DNA of 64,000 bases from Pontixanthobacter sp. CEM42. Lineage in GTDB: Bacteria; Pseudomonadota; Alphaproteobacteria; Sphingomonadales; Sphingomonadaceae. Both the position numbers and the translations under genes were made by a program. Each line of letters opens with the position of its first letter. Positions within the stretch are counted from its first letter, which is position 1. The stretch covers positions 226,501 to 290,500 of the forward strand of contig NZ_JADQTN010000001.1 of NCBI RefSeq assembly GCF_017812015.1, given 5' to 3'. Under the pieces are notes generated by a model, which saw only the letters and a program-made list of their open reading frames with translations, was not told the DNA's origin and searched no databases. Shown here piece by piece: positions 18,207-28,312 of the stretch.

Positions 18207-18802
18207 GGAACCAATGTCCGCATAAGATGCGCAAGCGCGCTCGAACCCATATTGTCTAGCCCTGCCGCAATCCGCTCGCGTTCGTCAGGCGATTTCTTCT
18301 GCGACATTTTCAAAGTAGGTCGCCACGCCAGAATTTCCATTTCGAAGCCGGCGATGGCTTTGAACAACTTCTGCCAAACATCATCGGGAGTTTCGTCCGC
18401 CGCCCATTGCTCGCCGCCCAGCCGCGTTTCGTGCTTATCGATTACCGAATGGAGCAGAGCTTCCAGACCTTCGTCACTCATCCGCCGGACACGGCCCTCG
18501 AGTTCGACAGAGATGTAATCCCATGTCGGCACGGTGCCGCGATTATCGTACCAGCGCGGACTGACATAGGCATCCGGACCGTTGACGACGACCAGACCGG
18601 TTTTCCCGTCGAGAGATTTGGTCAGCGCATTGCTCCGCGCCAAGTGGAATTGGACTGCGCCGTCCCCGGTCGAGAGCAGCGGTGTATGCGCCACGCGCGG
18701 ACCATCGGGCGTCTCCGCGAAAACCATGCCAAAGCCGATCTGGTCGATCAGCGTTTCGAGCAGATTGCGATCATCGCTACGGAAGACCGGGTTGGGATGC
18801 AT
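18203..18802 (-). CDS. FMN-binding negative transcriptional regulator, PaiB family
   Basis: A 199-residue protein with the PaiB split-barrel flavin fold: the N-terminal PNPVFRSDD entry, the AHTPLL strand, HLARSNAL, AYVSPRWYD and the C-terminal WRPTLKMSQKKSPDERERI tail are hallmarks. B. subtilis PaiB represses sporulation and protease genes; most homologues are uncharacterised and bind FMN. Its position between an HAD hydrolase and an rRNA-modifying enzyme gives no hint of target genes. Confidence 0.88.
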   Translation of the reverse strand: MHPNPVFRSDDRNLLETLIDQIGFGMVFAETPDGPRVAHTPLLSTGDGAVQFHLARSNALTKSLDGKTGLVVVNGPDAYVSPRWYDNRGTVPTWDYISVELEGRVRRMSDEGLEALLHSVIDKHETRLGGEQWAADETPDDVWQKLFKAIAGFEMEILAWRPTLKMSQKKSPDERERIAAGLDNMGSSALAHLMRTLVP

Positions 18803-20061
18803 TACCGCTTGCCCCGCTTTGCCGGCTTCCCACCACCGAGTTTACCGCCAGGCCTACCAGCGCCTTTCGGTCCCTTGGCAAATTGTGCTTTCGACTTCTT
18901 GCCCAGTTTCCGTTTTGGCGCATCTTTCATGCCGCGGCCTTTGCGTTCGCCGCGCTGTTCCTTGCGGATTTGCTTGGAGTGTTGGCGTGCCGCTTTCTTC
19001 TGAAGCTGTTTGGGCATCGGGCCGCGATCTTGCTCGGGCGCAGCATCGCTATCGGCCTCATCGAAGCCCAATTGCTCCATGCTTTGCGCGAAATGCTCTG
19101 GCAGACTTGCGGTGACGTCCAACGGCACGCCATCGGGATGATCGATAATCAAGCGGCGAGCGTGAAGGTGCATCTTGCGGCTTATGCTGCCGGTTAGAAA
19201 CGCGTCTTGCCCGCCATATTTGCCATCGCCGACAATCGGGTGACCGATCGCGGCCATATGCACGCGTAGTTGGTGAGTGCGGCCCGTGAAGGGTTGCAAT
19301 TCGACCCATGCGGCGCGGTTTCCTGCGCGGTCAACGACACGATAGCGCGTTTTAGCAGTCTGACCGTCTTTCTCGTCGACATGCATTTTCTCGCCGCCAG
19401 TACCGGGCTGTTTGGCGAGCTTGGCTTCGATCACACCGTCATGCACTTCGGGCACGCCGACAATGAGCGCCCAATAGACTTTCTTGGCATCGCGGCCAGA
19501 AAACCGCTTGGAGAAGAACGCCGCGCTACCGGGACTGCGTGCAGTCAGAAGAACGCCGCTGGTGTCTTTGTCCAGCCGGTGAACGAGGCGCGGGCGGGGA
19601 TCGGTTTCGCCAGCAAAAGCATCAAGCAAACGGTCAACATGATCGCGCGTACCGGTGCCGCCTTGCGTCGCCAGACCCGGGGGTTTGTTGAGCACAATCG
19701 CGGCCTTGTCCTGCGTGATCAGCATCGCCTCTGCGCGGTCGATATCGTCGTCGGACAATTCCTCACGCTTACGCGGTTTGCGTTGAGTGCTTTCTCCGCC
19801 CGGTGGAACGCGCAGCACTTGGCCCGCTCTCAGTCGCGCTTCCGGCTTGGTGCGCTTGCCATCAACGCGCACTTGTCCGGTACGCGCCCAACGGCTTACC
19901 ATGGCAAAGCCGATCTGCGGCAGATTGCGTTTGAACCACCGGTCGACGCGGATATCGTCGTCATCAGGGCCAACGGTAAACTGCCGGACCTTGTCAGATG
20001 TTTTGGCGCTGTCCCACGGGTTTACGCCCGAGCCTTCACGCTCTTCGTTGTCATTGCTCAT
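18802..20061 (-). CDS. RluA-family rRNA pseudouridine synthase with basic C-terminal tail
   Basis: Converts uridine to pseudouridine in RNA, probably 23S rRNA (RluC-like). An S4 RNA-binding domain (about residues 30-90, FAMVSRWARTGQVRVDGKRTK) precedes the synthase domain with the catalytic aspartate in HRLDKDTSGVLLTARS and the downstream GRTHQLRVHMA motif. The last 80 or so residues are very basic and Gly/Lys/Arg-rich (KKAARQHSKQIRKEQRGERK onward), an extension absent from E. coli RluC and perhaps RNA-binding. It overlaps crcB by 4 bases and the paiB-like start by 1. Confidence 0.9.
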   Translation of the reverse strand: MSNDNEEREGSGVNPWDSAKTSDKVRQFTVGPDDDDIRVDRWFKRNLPQIGFAMVSRWARTGQVRVDGKRTKPEARLRAGQVLRVPPGGESTQRKPRKREELSDDDIDRAEAMLITQDKAAIVLNKPPGLATQGGTGTRDHVDRLLDAFAGETDPRPRLVHRLDKDTSGVLLTARSPGSAAFFSKRFSGRDAKKVYWALIVGVPEVHDGVIEAKLAKQPGTGGEKMHVDEKDGQTAKTRYRVVDRAGNRAAWVELQPFTGRTHQLRVHMAAIGHPIVGDGKYGGQDAFLTGSISRKMHLHARRLIIDHPDGVPLDVTASLPEHFAQSMEQLGFDEADSDAAPEQDRGPMPKQLQKKAARQHSKQIRKEQRGERKGRGMKDAPKRKLGKKSKAQFAKGPKGAGRPGGKLGGGKPAKRGKR

Positions 20062-20468
20062 GATACCAGCCTCACAGCGTAAAGCCCGATGTAAAGGCCA
20101 ACCAACCCCGCCATCACTGATACAAAAGCATAGAGCAGCGACTGCCCGATCTGGCCGCGTTCGATCAGGAGCATCATTTCAAGGCTGAAGGCGGAAAACG
20201 TTGTGAAACCGCCCAGCAGACCCACGCCAAGCAGCAAGCGCCATTGTTCGCTATTTTCGCTACCGTGCCGCGCTAACCAACCTGCCAGCGCGCCCATCAG
20301 CAGGCAGCCGATCAGATTGACAGTCAGCGTGGCCCACGGGAAGGTGCTGGCGGCCTTGGGGCCGACCCAACCGGTCACGGCGCGCCCGGTTTGATAACGC
20401 AGCGCCGCACCGGCGGCACCGCCAACCGCAACATTCAGCGTGGCAACTAGAGGAGAAAGGGAGGACAT
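20058..20468 (-). CDS. crcB: Fluoride ion channel CrcB/Fluc
   Basis: A 136-residue four-helix membrane protein with the CrcB/Fluc motifs GGAAGAALRY, TLTVNLIGCLLMGAL (the conserved Asn in helix 2) and GGFTTFSAFSLE (the Phe-box and Na+ site region). Exports fluoride. The ATG at 20468 begins the conserved region; 62 in-frame upstream codons are unlike the family. A single gene, so the channel would be the homodimeric type. No fluoride riboswitch is visible upstream. Confidence 0.93.
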   Translation of the reverse strand: MSSLSPLVATLNVAVGGAAGAALRYQTGRAVTGWVGPKAASTFPWATLTVNLIGCLLMGALAGWLARHGSENSEQWRLLLGVGLLGGFTTFSAFSLEMMLLIERGQIGQSLLYAFVSVMAGLVGLYIGLYAVRLVS

Positions 20469-20587
20469 GGCGTGCCTCTTAGCCGCGCGCGCGGCGGCTT
20501 GGAAGCGTAGTGTGTCATTTGTGTTGCGGCACGAGCGAGCGCGGCATAGTCTCGCTCGATAGAACAACAGCATAAGATGAGGATCCC

Positions 20588-21130
20588 ATGGCGACGCCCG
20601 AAGAACAATTGGCCACGATGCTAGCAAATATTCCGGAGAAAACCGGCAAGCCATTGGACGAATGGCTGAAGCTGATTGCCGCGCAGAACTTTGCTAAGCA
20701 CGGCGAGATCATGGCGTTCCTGAAAGGCGAGCATGGCGTTTCCCACGGATTCGCCAATCTAATCGCTGCGAAGAGCAAAGAAACCGGTGGGGAAGTTGAT
20801 CTGGTTGCGGAACAATATTCGGGCGCGAAAGCCGATTTGAAGCCAATCCACGATTCAATTGTAGAATTCGCGAAATCGCTGGGCGGCGATGTTGAGGTCG
20901 CGCCTAAAAAATCTAGCGTGAGCTTGCGCCGGAAGAAGCAATTCGCGTTGATCACGCCTGCGACCAAGACCCGGATTGATCTGGGTTTGGCGCTGAAAGG
21001 TGACGAACCAAGTGGCCGGCTCGAAACTTACAACGCAATGTGCAGTCACCGCGTTCGCCTGGAAACTCGGGCCGATTTTGATGCAGAGGTGCAGGCATGG
21101 ATGCACGAGGCGTATGATCGGGCGGGGTAG
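20588..21130 (+). CDS. DUF4287/DUF5655 domain protein
   Basis: A 180-residue cytoplasmic protein. Residues about 3-55 match the DUF4287 pattern (EKTGKPLDEWLKLI, KHGEIMAFLKGEHGVSHGFANLIA). Residues about 60-178 match DUF5655 (SLRRKKQFALITPATKTRIDLGL, ending in an acidic-aromatic helix). Both are domains of unknown function often found together in proteobacteria. It diverges from crcB across a 119-base intergenic region. Confidence 0.82.
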   Translation: MATPEEQLATMLANIPEKTGKPLDEWLKLIAAQNFAKHGEIMAFLKGEHGVSHGFANLIAAKSKETGGEVDLVAEQYSGAKADLKPIHDSIVEFAKSLGGDVEVAPKKSSVSLRRKKQFALITPATKTRIDLGLALKGDEPSGRLETYNAMCSHRVRLETRADFDAEVQAWMHEAYDRAG

Positions 21131-21322
21131 ACCCGCAGTTTTGACGTAGCCATTTTTGCCAGCTTCGCACTTGCCAAAACACTTGCCAATTCAGGGATGA
21201 TTCGCTAATTGCGCCTCTGTTCGAGCCGATCCCTCGCGGATTCGGCCCATTTTCGTTGATTTTTACGGGGTCACACCGCGTTCGTGCGGTCTCTGTCTCT
21301 TTGCACTGAGGTTTTTGAATTT

Positions 21323-21526
21323 ATGCAAATCATGGTTCGCGATAACAATGTCGACCAAGCCCTACGCGCGCTCAAGAAGAAGCTGCAGCGTGAAGGCGTG
21401 TATCGCGAGATGAAACTGCGTCGTCACTACGAAAAGCCAAGCGAAAAGCGCGCCCGTGAAAAGGCTGCTGCGGTTCGCCGTGCACGCAAAATGGACCGCA
21501 AGCGGATGGAGCGTGACGGGGTATAA
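21323..21526 (+). CDS. rpsU: 30S ribosomal protein S21 (bS21)
   Basis: A 67-residue basic protein matching bS21 along its length: [18 protein letters not shown], then [16 protein letters not shown] and a Lys/Arg-rich tail. It binds near the anti-Shine-Dalgarno end of 16S rRNA. The start at ATG 21323 ([10 protein letters not shown]) matches alphaproteobacterial S21; GAGG lies about 11 bases upstream. A small 5' hairpin (ACCGC/GCGGT, 21274-21290) precedes the gene. A terminator follows at 21577. Confidence 0.96.
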   Translation: MQIMVRDNNVDQALRALKKKLQREGVYREMKLRRHYEKPSEKRAREKAAAVRRARKMDRKRMERDGV

Positions 21527-21576
21527 ATCCTCGCTGCTTCAATACTCGCTTGAACACAGTTCAGTGATAAGCCATC

Positions 21577-21609
21577 AGGGCGCGGAGAAATCTGCGCCCT
21601 TTTGTTTTT
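21577..21609 (+). terminator. Rho-independent terminator after rpsU
   Basis: Stem AGGGCGC (21577-21583) pairs with GCGCCCT (21594-21600) around a 10-base loop and is followed by TTTGTTTTT. It lies 50 bases past the rpsU stop and before the FKBP gene, separating the two transcripts. Confidence 0.8.
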
Positions 21610-21654
21610 GGCGCCGAAGCCGAAGACGATAATTCGCATAATCAGGATGTTTAC

Positions 21655-22254
21655 ATGACCGAAGTCACTCGCGTTCCTCTGCAACCCATTGCCAAGGGTT
21701 CGCTTACCAAGCTGTGGCTTGGCATTATTGTGGCAATCCTGATTGGCGCAGGCATTGCCTGGGCGGCGGTGCCGAAAAGTGTTTCGGTTGAAACGTTGAC
21801 TGAAGGCACAGGCCCTGCACCAGAGCTCGGTCAAGTCGTGTTCGTCAACTATGTCGGCAAGCTGCCCGATGGCACTGTGTTCGATGAATCGGGAACGTCG
21901 CAATTACCGCCGCAATTGTTCCCAGAGGGCCAGCCGCTACTGCTCGAAGAAGGTGCGCTGATCGACGGCTTTATTGAAGGTCTGCAAAAAACGCAGAAGG
22001 GCGGCAAATATCTGATCGAGATACCGGCAGAGAAGGGTTACGGCGCAACACCAGCACCTGGTTCACCCATTCCGCCTAACAGTGATCTGATCTTTGAAGT
22101 CGAGATCGTCGATATGATGGCACGTGAAGATGCCGAGCGCCGGATGATGGCGTTCCAGCAGATGATGCAACAGCAGCAAGGTGAGGGCGGTCCAGGTGGG
22201 CCTGCCGGTCCCGGTGGCCCGGCTGGTCCGCCACCTGCTGCACCCGGAAACTGA
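21655..22254 (+). CDS. Membrane-anchored FKBP-type peptidyl-prolyl isomerase
   Basis: A 199-residue protein with a membrane anchor at about residues 18-37 (LTKLWLGIIVAILIGAGIAW) and one FKBP domain (about 55-155): VFVNYVGKLPDGTVFDES, the GALIDGFIEGLQ core, KGGKYLIEIPAEKGYG and DLIFEVEIVDM. The domain would face the periplasm and assist folding of exported proteins. The tail is Met/Gln-rich then a Gly/Pro collagen-like run (GGPGGPAGPGGPAGPPP). The start ATG 21655 sits about 45 bases after the rpsU terminator. Confidence 0.9.
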   Translation: MTEVTRVPLQPIAKGSLTKLWLGIIVAILIGAGIAWAAVPKSVSVETLTEGTGPAPELGQVVFVNYVGKLPDGTVFDESGTSQLPPQLFPEGQPLLLEEGALIDGFIEGLQKTQKGGKYLIEIPAEKGYGATPAPGSPIPPNSDLIFEVEIVDMMAREDAERRMMAFQQMMQQQQGEGGPGGPAGPGGPAGPPPAAPGN

Positions 22255-22305
22255 TCGGATAACTAAGCAGGTTTACGAGCGTAACGATCAACCGGAGAAG
22301 TTTGC

Positions 22306-24045
22306 ATGAGTGAAGCGGTCGATATCGAGCCCGAAGCAAGCTCCGAAGCAAACTCCAATCCGGCCCAAAATCCGGCATTTCCTGACGATTGGTCGCTACG
22401 CCCATGGGTGCTGGCAGGGCTACTCGCTATCGCGGGTCTCGGCGTGCATCTGGCCAGCGATGGTGGCTATGATGTGCCATGGCGCATGGCGCTGACTGCG
22501 TTTTTCTTCTTTGCTGCCGGCGTTGCTGCTTTCACGCTCGACCGCGACTATCTGATCCCACCAGCCATTTTTGCCGGCGTGTCCGGACTGGTGATGGCGG
22601 GGATCGCTTGGCGCGCGACCAGTGCAGGGGACTACTATTCCGATTCCAGCTTTTGGGTGGCTGCGGGTATCCTTGCGGTGACGCTTTCGCTGCCTCTGTT
22701 CCAAGCGGGCTTTTTCAAAAAGCGCTTCGACACGTCCTATGCCGATGCGCATTACTTCGTTTGGACCGATGCAATTAGCGGCGCAGGCGCATTGGCTTTT
22801 ACCGGGTTAAGCTGGCTGGTCCTGCTGTTGCTATCGAGCCTGTTTGAACTGCTCAATATCAACATAATCGAAGAACTGATGCGCGAAGAATGGTTCGGTT
22901 GGGTGTTCTCCGGTCTGGCATTTGGCGCTGCGCTGGGCGTGCTGCGGAACCAGATCAAAGTACTCTCCACCCTCCAATCGGTTGTTCTTCTGGTTCTATC
23001 GCTGCTCGCGGTGCCACTGGCTATTGCGCTGATCCTGTTTCTATTGGCGATGATCGTATCCGGTCCAGACGTCTTGTGGGAAGCAACCCGTAGCGCGACA
23101 CCAGTATTGCTTGGCTGCGCCGTTGGTGCATTTGTGCTGACCAATGCTGTGCTGCGTGACGACGATGCGGACATGACCAAGTCACGCGTTCAGCAATGGG
23201 CGGCGCTGATCCTTGCGCTTGGTATCTTCCCGCTGACTGTATTTGCCGCCGTGTCGATGGGGACGCGGATCGCGCAGCATGGCTTATCACCCGAACGCAT
23301 ATGGGCGCTGATCGCTATCGTGGTCGCGACGACGTTTGGGCTGGTCTATTTGATTGCGTTCATTCGCGGGCGGATGGCCGGATGGCGTGACTATTTACGG
23401 ACGTCGAACCTGCACCTGGCAGTGCTGGTTTCGACCATCGCGTTTATCCTTGCCATGCCGCTGTTTAATTTCGGCGCGATATCGACCAGCAACCAATTGT
23501 CCCGTTTGCAAAGTGGGGCAGTGTCGGTGGCCGATTTTGATTATGCCGCGCTGCGCTGGGATTTCGGCGATGCAGGACGTGAGACCCTGACCGAACTCAC
23601 GAAGAGCGACAATGCCGAAATGGCCAAGCTCGCCAAAGCCGCTGAGGATATGGAAAGCCGGTATGGCGGCCGCCGCGCGGCGCAAAGCCGTGATGCTGTC
23701 GAGAAGGCAATTATCGACGTTTCGGAAGAGCGCATAGAAATAGCTGTGCGGACCTATCTGCTTGAGCGTGGTTATCTATGCCGCATAGCCTGCCGTGTAT
23801 CGCAAATCGGTGAGGCAGAGGATGGGCCTTTGTTGGCTGTAATTGCCCAATATGACCCCGAATTCTTGGTGTTTAACGAGGCAACCGGTGAAGTCGAGGA
23901 AATGCAAATCCGCCACGGCACAATGCAGCAGGACCGCTCGATGGGCGCGGTTGAAGCTGGACCCGATGCCGAGGTTGAATTGCGACCCTTTACCGGACGT
24001 CAGCTATATGTTGACGGCAAACCAGCCAGCGCTCCATTCGAATAG
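22306..24045 (+). CDS. DUF4153 polytopic membrane protein
   Basis: A 579-residue inner-membrane protein with about ten hydrophobic helices between residues 27 and 400, then a soluble C-terminal domain of about 180 residues. The GLSPERIWALI motif between helices is typical of DUF4153 proteins. The C-terminal region (helices rich in Glu and Ala, then strands) is probably periplasmic or cytoplasmic and carries a Cys pair (RGYLCRIACRVSQ). Function is unknown. It follows the FKBP gene by 51 bases in the same direction, so co-transcription is possible. Confidence 0.8.
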   Translation: MSEAVDIEPEASSEANSNPAQNPAFPDDWSLRPWVLAGLLAIAGLGVHLASDGGYDVPWRMALTAFFFFAAGVAAFTLDRDYLIPPAIFAGVSGLVMAGIAWRATSAGDYYSDSSFWVAAGILAVTLSLPLFQAGFFKKRFDTSYADAHYFVWTDAISGAGALAFTGLSWLVLLLLSSLFELLNINIIEELMREEWFGWVFSGLAFGAALGVLRNQIKVLSTLQSVVLLVLSLLAVPLAIALILFLLAMIVSGPDVLWEATRSATPVLLGCAVGAFVLTNAVLRDDDADMTKSRVQQWAALILALGIFPLTVFAAVSMGTRIAQHGLSPERIWALIAIVVATTFGLVYLIAFIRGRMAGWRDYLRTSNLHLAVLVSTIAFILAMPLFNFGAISTSNQLSRLQSGAVSVADFDYAALRWDFGDAGRETLTELTKSDNAEMAKLAKAAEDMESRYGGRRAAQSRDAVEKAIIDVSEERIEIAVRTYLLERGYLCRIACRVSQIGEAEDGPLLAVIAQYDPEFLVFNEATGEVEEMQIRHGTMQQDRSMGAVEAGPDAEVELRPFTGRQLYVDGKPASAPFE

Positions 24046-24116
24046 CCGGCATTTGAATAGCATTCCGCGCGCGAATCCCGCTTGAAGCCGCCCGCCCGCG
24101 CGGCTAAGCGCAAGGC

Positions 24117-24419
24117 ATGTCAGTCAATAAAGAAAACGTTGCCAAGATCGCTTCTTTGGCCCGCATCAAAATGAGCGATGACGAGCTCGAGCGCATGGTG
24201 CCCGAACTCAACCAGATTCTTGGCTGGGTTGACCAGCTGAGCGAGGTCGATTGCTCTAATGTTGAACCAATGACCGCTGTCATTCCCAACGAACTGCGCC
24301 TGCGCGCTGACGAGGTGAATGCCGATCCCAAAACTGGCGGAGATCGCCGTGATGATGTGCTGGCCAATGCGCCCGCTGCTGAACACGGGTTCTTTGGCGT
24401 GCCGAAGGTGATCGAGTGA
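24117..24419 (+). CDS. gatC: Asp-tRNA(Asn)/Glu-tRNA(Gln) amidotransferase subunit C
   Basis: The 100-residue C subunit wraps around GatA and GatB in the amidotransferase that converts mischarged Glu-tRNA(Gln) and Asp-tRNA(Asn). Matches GatC throughout: [44 protein letters not shown], and a C-terminal [12 protein letters not shown]. The stop overlaps the gatA start (TGATG). Confidence 0.95.
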   Translation: MSVNKENVAKIASLARIKMSDDELERMVPELNQILGWVDQLSEVDCSNVEPMTAVIPNELRLRADEVNADPKTGGDRRDDVLANAPAAEHGFFGVPKVIE

Positions 24420-25903
24420 TGAGCAACCTAACTGACCTGGGCGTCGCGGCGATCCGTGACGGCGTTGCAAACGGCGACTTTTCTGCGCGTGAAGTGGCGG
24501 AGGCGTTCAACGCTAATGTTGCTGCGGCGGCTGACCTCAACGCGTTTATCGTGACCACGCCTGAAAGGGCTCTTGAAGCCGCGGACGGAGTCGATGCCGA
24601 CCGCGCTGCTGGTAAAGAGCTGGGCAGCATGGCTGGCGTACCCATTGGCATGAAAGATCTGTTCGCCACCAAGGGTGTGCAAACCACTGCCGCGAGCCAT
24701 ATTCTCGAAGGCTTTACGCCACAGTACGAAAGCACTGTTTCGAGCAATCTCTGGGCCGCTGGCGCTGGGATGCTGGGCAAGCTCAACCTTGACCAATTCG
24801 CAATGGGTTCATCCAACGAGACGAGCTATTTCGGCAATGTCACCTCACCGTGGCGCCGCCCCGATGGGTCGAATACGCCGATGAGCCCTGGCGGTTCTTC
24901 GGGTGGTAGCTCGACCGCGGTTTCGGCGCGTTTGGCTCCTGCTGCGACGGGTACTGATACTGGCGGATCGATCCGTCAGCCGGCGGCCTTTACCGGGATT
25001 ACCGGCGTGAAACCGACTTACGGGCGCTGTTCGCGCTGGGGCGTGGTCGCGTTTGCGTCTTCGCTCGATCAGGCAGGACCGATGGCGCATGATGTGCGCG
25101 ATTGTGCGATCATGCTGGGCGCGATGGCGGGGTTCGATCCGAAAGACTCGACAAGCCTCGACCTGCCGGTTCCCGATTGGGAAGCGGCGCTTAATTCGGA
25201 CCTCAAAGGCAAGAAAGTCGGCATTCCCAAGGAATACCGGATGGAAGGCACCGATCCTGAGATCCTGCAAAGCTGGGACAACGGAATTGCATGGCTGAAG
25301 GATGCGGGCGCGGAGATCGTCGAGATCAGCCTACCGCATACCAAATATGCGCTGCCCGCCTATTACATCATTGCGCCTGCAGAGGCGTCGAGCAATCTCG
25401 CGCGCTATGACGGCGTGCGGTATGGTCTGCGCGATCTGCCCGACGGTGCAGGGCTGCAGGACATGTATGCCGAGACACGTGCCGCCGGTTTCGGTGACGA
25501 GGTGAAGCGCCGCGTGCTGATCGGCACCTATGTGCTCAGCGCGGGCTTCTACGATGCCTATTACAATCAGGCGCAGAAAATCCGCACGCTGGTGGCGCAG
25601 GACTTCGAAAAGGCGTGGGAGCATTGCGATGTAATCCTCGCCCCGACAACGCCCTCGGCCAGCTTTGGCCTGGGCGAGAAGGACGACGATCCGCTGGGCA
25701 TGTATCTCAACGATGTGTTCGCAGTGCCTGCAAGCCTTGCCGGACTGCCCGCAATGTCAGTGCCATGCGGCGTGACCAGCGAAGGTCTGCCGCTCGGCCT
25801 GCAGATCGTCGGCAAAGCCTTTGACGAGCAAGGTGTGATGAACGCTGGCCTCGCGATTGAAGAGCGCGCCGGATTCACCGCGAAACCGGAGAAGTGGTGG
25901 TGA
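24419..25903 (+). CDS. gatA: Glu-tRNA(Gln) amidotransferase subunit A
   Basis: The 494-residue amidase subunit releases ammonia from glutamine for GatB. The Ser-cisSer-Lys triad is visible: Lys79 (PIGMKDLF), Ser160 ([10 protein letters not shown]) and Ser184 ([11 protein letters not shown]). ATG 24419 overlaps the gatC stop and is preferred over the GTG one codon earlier. The gatCAB organisation is interrupted after this gene by an unrelated coding sequence. Confidence 0.96.
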   Translation: MSNLTDLGVAAIRDGVANGDFSAREVAEAFNANVAAAADLNAFIVTTPERALEAADGVDADRAAGKELGSMAGVPIGMKDLFATKGVQTTAASHILEGFTPQYESTVSSNLWAAGAGMLGKLNLDQFAMGSSNETSYFGNVTSPWRRPDGSNTPMSPGGSSGGSSTAVSARLAPAATGTDTGGSIRQPAAFTGITGVKPTYGRCSRWGVVAFASSLDQAGPMAHDVRDCAIMLGAMAGFDPKDSTSLDLPVPDWEAALNSDLKGKKVGIPKEYRMEGTDPEILQSWDNGIAWLKDAGAEIVEISLPHTKYALPAYYIIAPAEASSNLARYDGVRYGLRDLPDGAGLQDMYAETRAAGFGDEVKRRVLIGTYVLSAGFYDAYYNQAQKIRTLVAQDFEKAWEHCDVILAPTTPSASFGLGEKDDDPLGMYLNDVFAVPASLAGLPAMSVPCGVTSEGLPLGLQIVGKAFDEQGVMNAGLAIEERAGFTAKPEKWW

Positions 25904-26820
25904 GAGCGCTAAGCCACCTTAAAGCGACGGTGGTTTCGGCGTCTTTGGTTACGTTGGCTTTGCCCGTGTCCCTGCAAGCTCAAGACAAGCCGTTGAGCGT
26001 CGAATGCATCGACAGCAACAGTGAAGTTGCCCAAGCACCTACAGAGGCGATGACGCGCTGGCTTTCAAGTCATGCTGAGTCCTATGATCGATCCGATGCG
26101 TTCACGATCAGTGCAACAGGCGCGATGAATCGCGTTTTTGCACCATCGGGAATGCTGGTACATCCGCTTCAGATGGCAGAAGTGGTTCGCAGGTCGAGTT
26201 CCTTCAGTGGCGATAAAGCGAAGCTCGTTGAATTGGGCATTAGCGGATCATCATTAGGCGATACTTCTTCCTACGCCGATCAACTGTCAGCAGCATTGGA
26301 TACTGAAGTTCAGGGCTGTGACGGTATTGCTTACTATGTGAACAGCGGATTGTATCTCTGTGCCGCTGCGCTGAAAGAAACTGAGGCGGTGAACAATCGC
26401 CTTTTGCCGATAGGTTTTCACCCCGAGCAATTTCCGATGTTCATGGCGTTTTGTGTGGGCAAAGGTCAGAGTCCAGATCCGAGAACGCTCTTATCGTCGC
26501 AGGCGGCCTATGGTCTCTTCCCGAATGAACTCGCGGAACTCGATGCAGCAGCAAAAAGTGATGCCGCCGCCGCATTTCGCCTCTACCAATATTACTGGAT
26601 CGCGAAGCAAGATCGTGACAGCGCGCTGTCATGGCTCGAAAAGTCTGCGAACTTGGGTTCGCAAATAGCGCAGTACAACTTAGCTTATGAATTGTTCGAA
26701 TCCGCCAAGGTCGAACAGATTGAACGTGCTAATGGAGTGATGGATGAGCTTGTATCATCTGGCGCACGGCTTCCCGATCTAAGAGAATTTTACACTAATT
26801 CTGGTGAAACAAATGAGTAA
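25900..26820 (+). CDS. Secreted Sel1-like repeat protein inside the gatCAB operon
   Basis: A protein of about 306 residues between gatA and gatB. GTG 25900 overlaps the gatA stop (GTGA); two further in-frame GTGs directly precede it. The N-terminus is a signal peptide ([22 protein letters not shown], cleavage near AQ-DK). The C-terminal third has a Sel1-like helical pair ([30 protein letters not shown]). The middle contains Cys-rich points ([27 protein letters not shown]) but no motif I can name. GC is visibly lower than in gatA and gatB. The stop overlaps the gatB start. No functional link to amidotransferase is apparent; as a periplasmic protein it cannot be part of the complex. Confidence 0.78.
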   Translation: MRALSHLKATVVSASLVTLALPVSLQAQDKPLSVECIDSNSEVAQAPTEAMTRWLSSHAESYDRSDAFTISATGAMNRVFAPSGMLVHPLQMAEVVRRSSSFSGDKAKLVELGISGSSLGDTSSYADQLSAALDTEVQGCDGIAYYVNSGLYLCAAALKETEAVNNRLLPIGFHPEQFPMFMAFCVGKGQSPDPRTLLSSQAAYGLFPNELAELDAAAKSDAAAAFRLYQYYWIAKQDRDSALSWLEKSANLGSQIAQYNLAYELFESAKVEQIERANGVMDELVSSGARLPDLREFYTNSGETNE

Positions 26821-28312
26821 CTACCGCATCCAAGGCGCAACGGGCGAATGGGAGGTCGTGATCGGCCTTGAGGTCCATGCGCAGGTCACGTCGCAGTCCA
26901 AGCTGTTCAGCGGCGCGGATACGACTTTTGGCGCAGAGCCGAATACGCAGGTGTCATTGGTCGATGCCGCGATGCCGGGAATGCTGCCCGTGCCCAATGC
27001 CGAGTGCATCCGTCAGGCGGTGCGCACCGGCATGGCGATCGAGGCGCAGATCAACAAATATTCGCGGTTTGACCGGAAGAATTACTTCTACGCTGATTTG
27101 CCGCAGGGCTACCAGATTTCGCAGCTCTATCACCCTATCGTGGGCGAGGGGCAGCTGCTGATCGAGAAGGACGAGAAGGCCGGTATTCCCGAAGACAAGA
27201 TCATCGGCATTGAGCGGATTCACGTGGAGCAGGATGCGGGCAAGCTGATGCACGACCAGCACCCGACCATGTCCTATGTCGATCTCAACCGCTGCGGTGT
27301 GGCGCTGATGGAGATTGTCTCCAAGCCCGATATGACCTCGCCTGCCGAAGCCGGAGCATATGTGCGCAAGCTGCGCTCGATCCTGCGCTATGTCGGGTCG
27401 TGCGACGGCAATATGGAGCAAGGCTCGATGCGTGCAGACGTTAACGTATCGGTGCGCAAAGTCGGCGATACAGAGCTGGGCACACGCACAGAGACGAAGA
27501 ACGTCAACTCGGTCCGCTTTGTGATGGCAGTGATCGAAAGCGAAGTGCGCCGTCAGGTCGATCTGATCGAAGATCGTGGCACGGTGGTGCAGGAAACGCG
27601 CCTCTACGATCCCGACAAGAACGAAACGCGGTCGATGCGCTCCAAAGAAGACGCGCATGATTACCGTTACTTCCCCGATCCCGATTTGCTGCCGGTGAAT
27701 TTGGAGGATTCCTTCCTTGAGGAATGCCGTGCTAGCCTGCCCGAACTGCCCGATGCCAAGCGCACGCGCTACATCGAGGAACTGGGGCTGAGCGAATACA
27801 ACGCAGCGGTTCTGACGGTTGAAGTCGAAACCTTCGCGCGTTTTGAAACGCTGCTAGACATCACTGCCAAGCATCTCGGTAAGCCTGAAAGCGAAATCGC
27901 GACGACCGTGGCAAACTGGTCAATGTCGACCGCACCAGGTGTGGTGAAGTCGCTCGGCGATGAAGCAAACCTCGAATACGCCACAGCCGAGGCGCAGGCG
28001 GCGATCCTTGGTATGCAGGGCGCAGGTGATATCTCCGGCAGTCAAGCCAAGGAAATCTACGAGATTGTCCTTAAAACCGGCCGCGACCCAGCAGAGATCG
28101 CCGACACCGAAGGCCTCAAACAAGTCAGCGACACTGGCGCCATCGAAGCGGCCATCGACGATATTCTCGCCAGTAATGAGGATAAGGTCGAGCAGTACAA
28201 AGGTGGTAAGGACAAGCTGTTCGGCTTCTTCGTCGGCCAGACGATGAAAGCGATGAAGGGACAGGCCAATCCGCAGGTCGTGAACCAGATTCTAAAGGGC
28301 AAATTGGGCTGA
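26813..28312 (+). CDS. gatB: Asp/Glu-tRNA(Asn/Gln) amidotransferase subunit B
   Basis: The 499-residue kinase/tRNA-binding subunit, which phosphorylates the mischarged tRNA carboxylate and transfers ammonia from GatA. Diagnostic stretches are [66 protein letters not shown], and the C-terminal YqeY-like tail domain with [17 protein letters not shown] prefer ATG 26813 to GTG 26804. The stop TGA overlaps the likely CTG start of trmL. Confidence 0.95.
   Translation: MSNYRIQGATGEWEVVIGLEVHAQVTSQSKLFSGADTTFGAEPNTQVSLVDAAMPGMLPVPNAECIRQAVRTGMAIEAQINKYSRFDRKNYFYADLPQGYQISQLYHPIVGEGQLLIEKDEKAGIPEDKIIGIERIHVEQDAGKLMHDQHPTMSYVDLNRCGVALMEIVSKPDMTSPAEAGAYVRKLRSILRYVGSCDGNMEQGSMRADVNVSVRKVGDTELGTRTETKNVNSVRFVMAVIESEVRRQVDLIEDRGTVVQETRLYDPDKNETRSMRSKEDAHDYRYFPDPDLLPVNLEDSFLEECRASLPELPDAKRTRYIEELGLSEYNAAVLTVEVETFARFETLLDITAKHLGKPESEIATTVANWSMSTAPGVVKSLGDEANLEYATAEAQAAILGMQGAGDISGSQAKEIYEIVLKTGRDPAEIADTEGLKQVSDTGAIEAAIDDILASNEDKVEQYKGGKDKLFGFFVGQTMKAMKGQANPQVVNQILKGKLG

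Noticed and set aside
20469-20587. Fluoride riboswitch in front of crcB
   Set aside because: The conserved pseudoknot and loop sequences of the crcB motif are not present; the region contains only GC-rich runs.
21131-21322. tRNA or small RNA gene between the DUF4287 gene and rpsU
   Set aside because: No cloverleaf, CCA or TPsiC-arm sequence; only a short hairpin in the rpsU leader was found.
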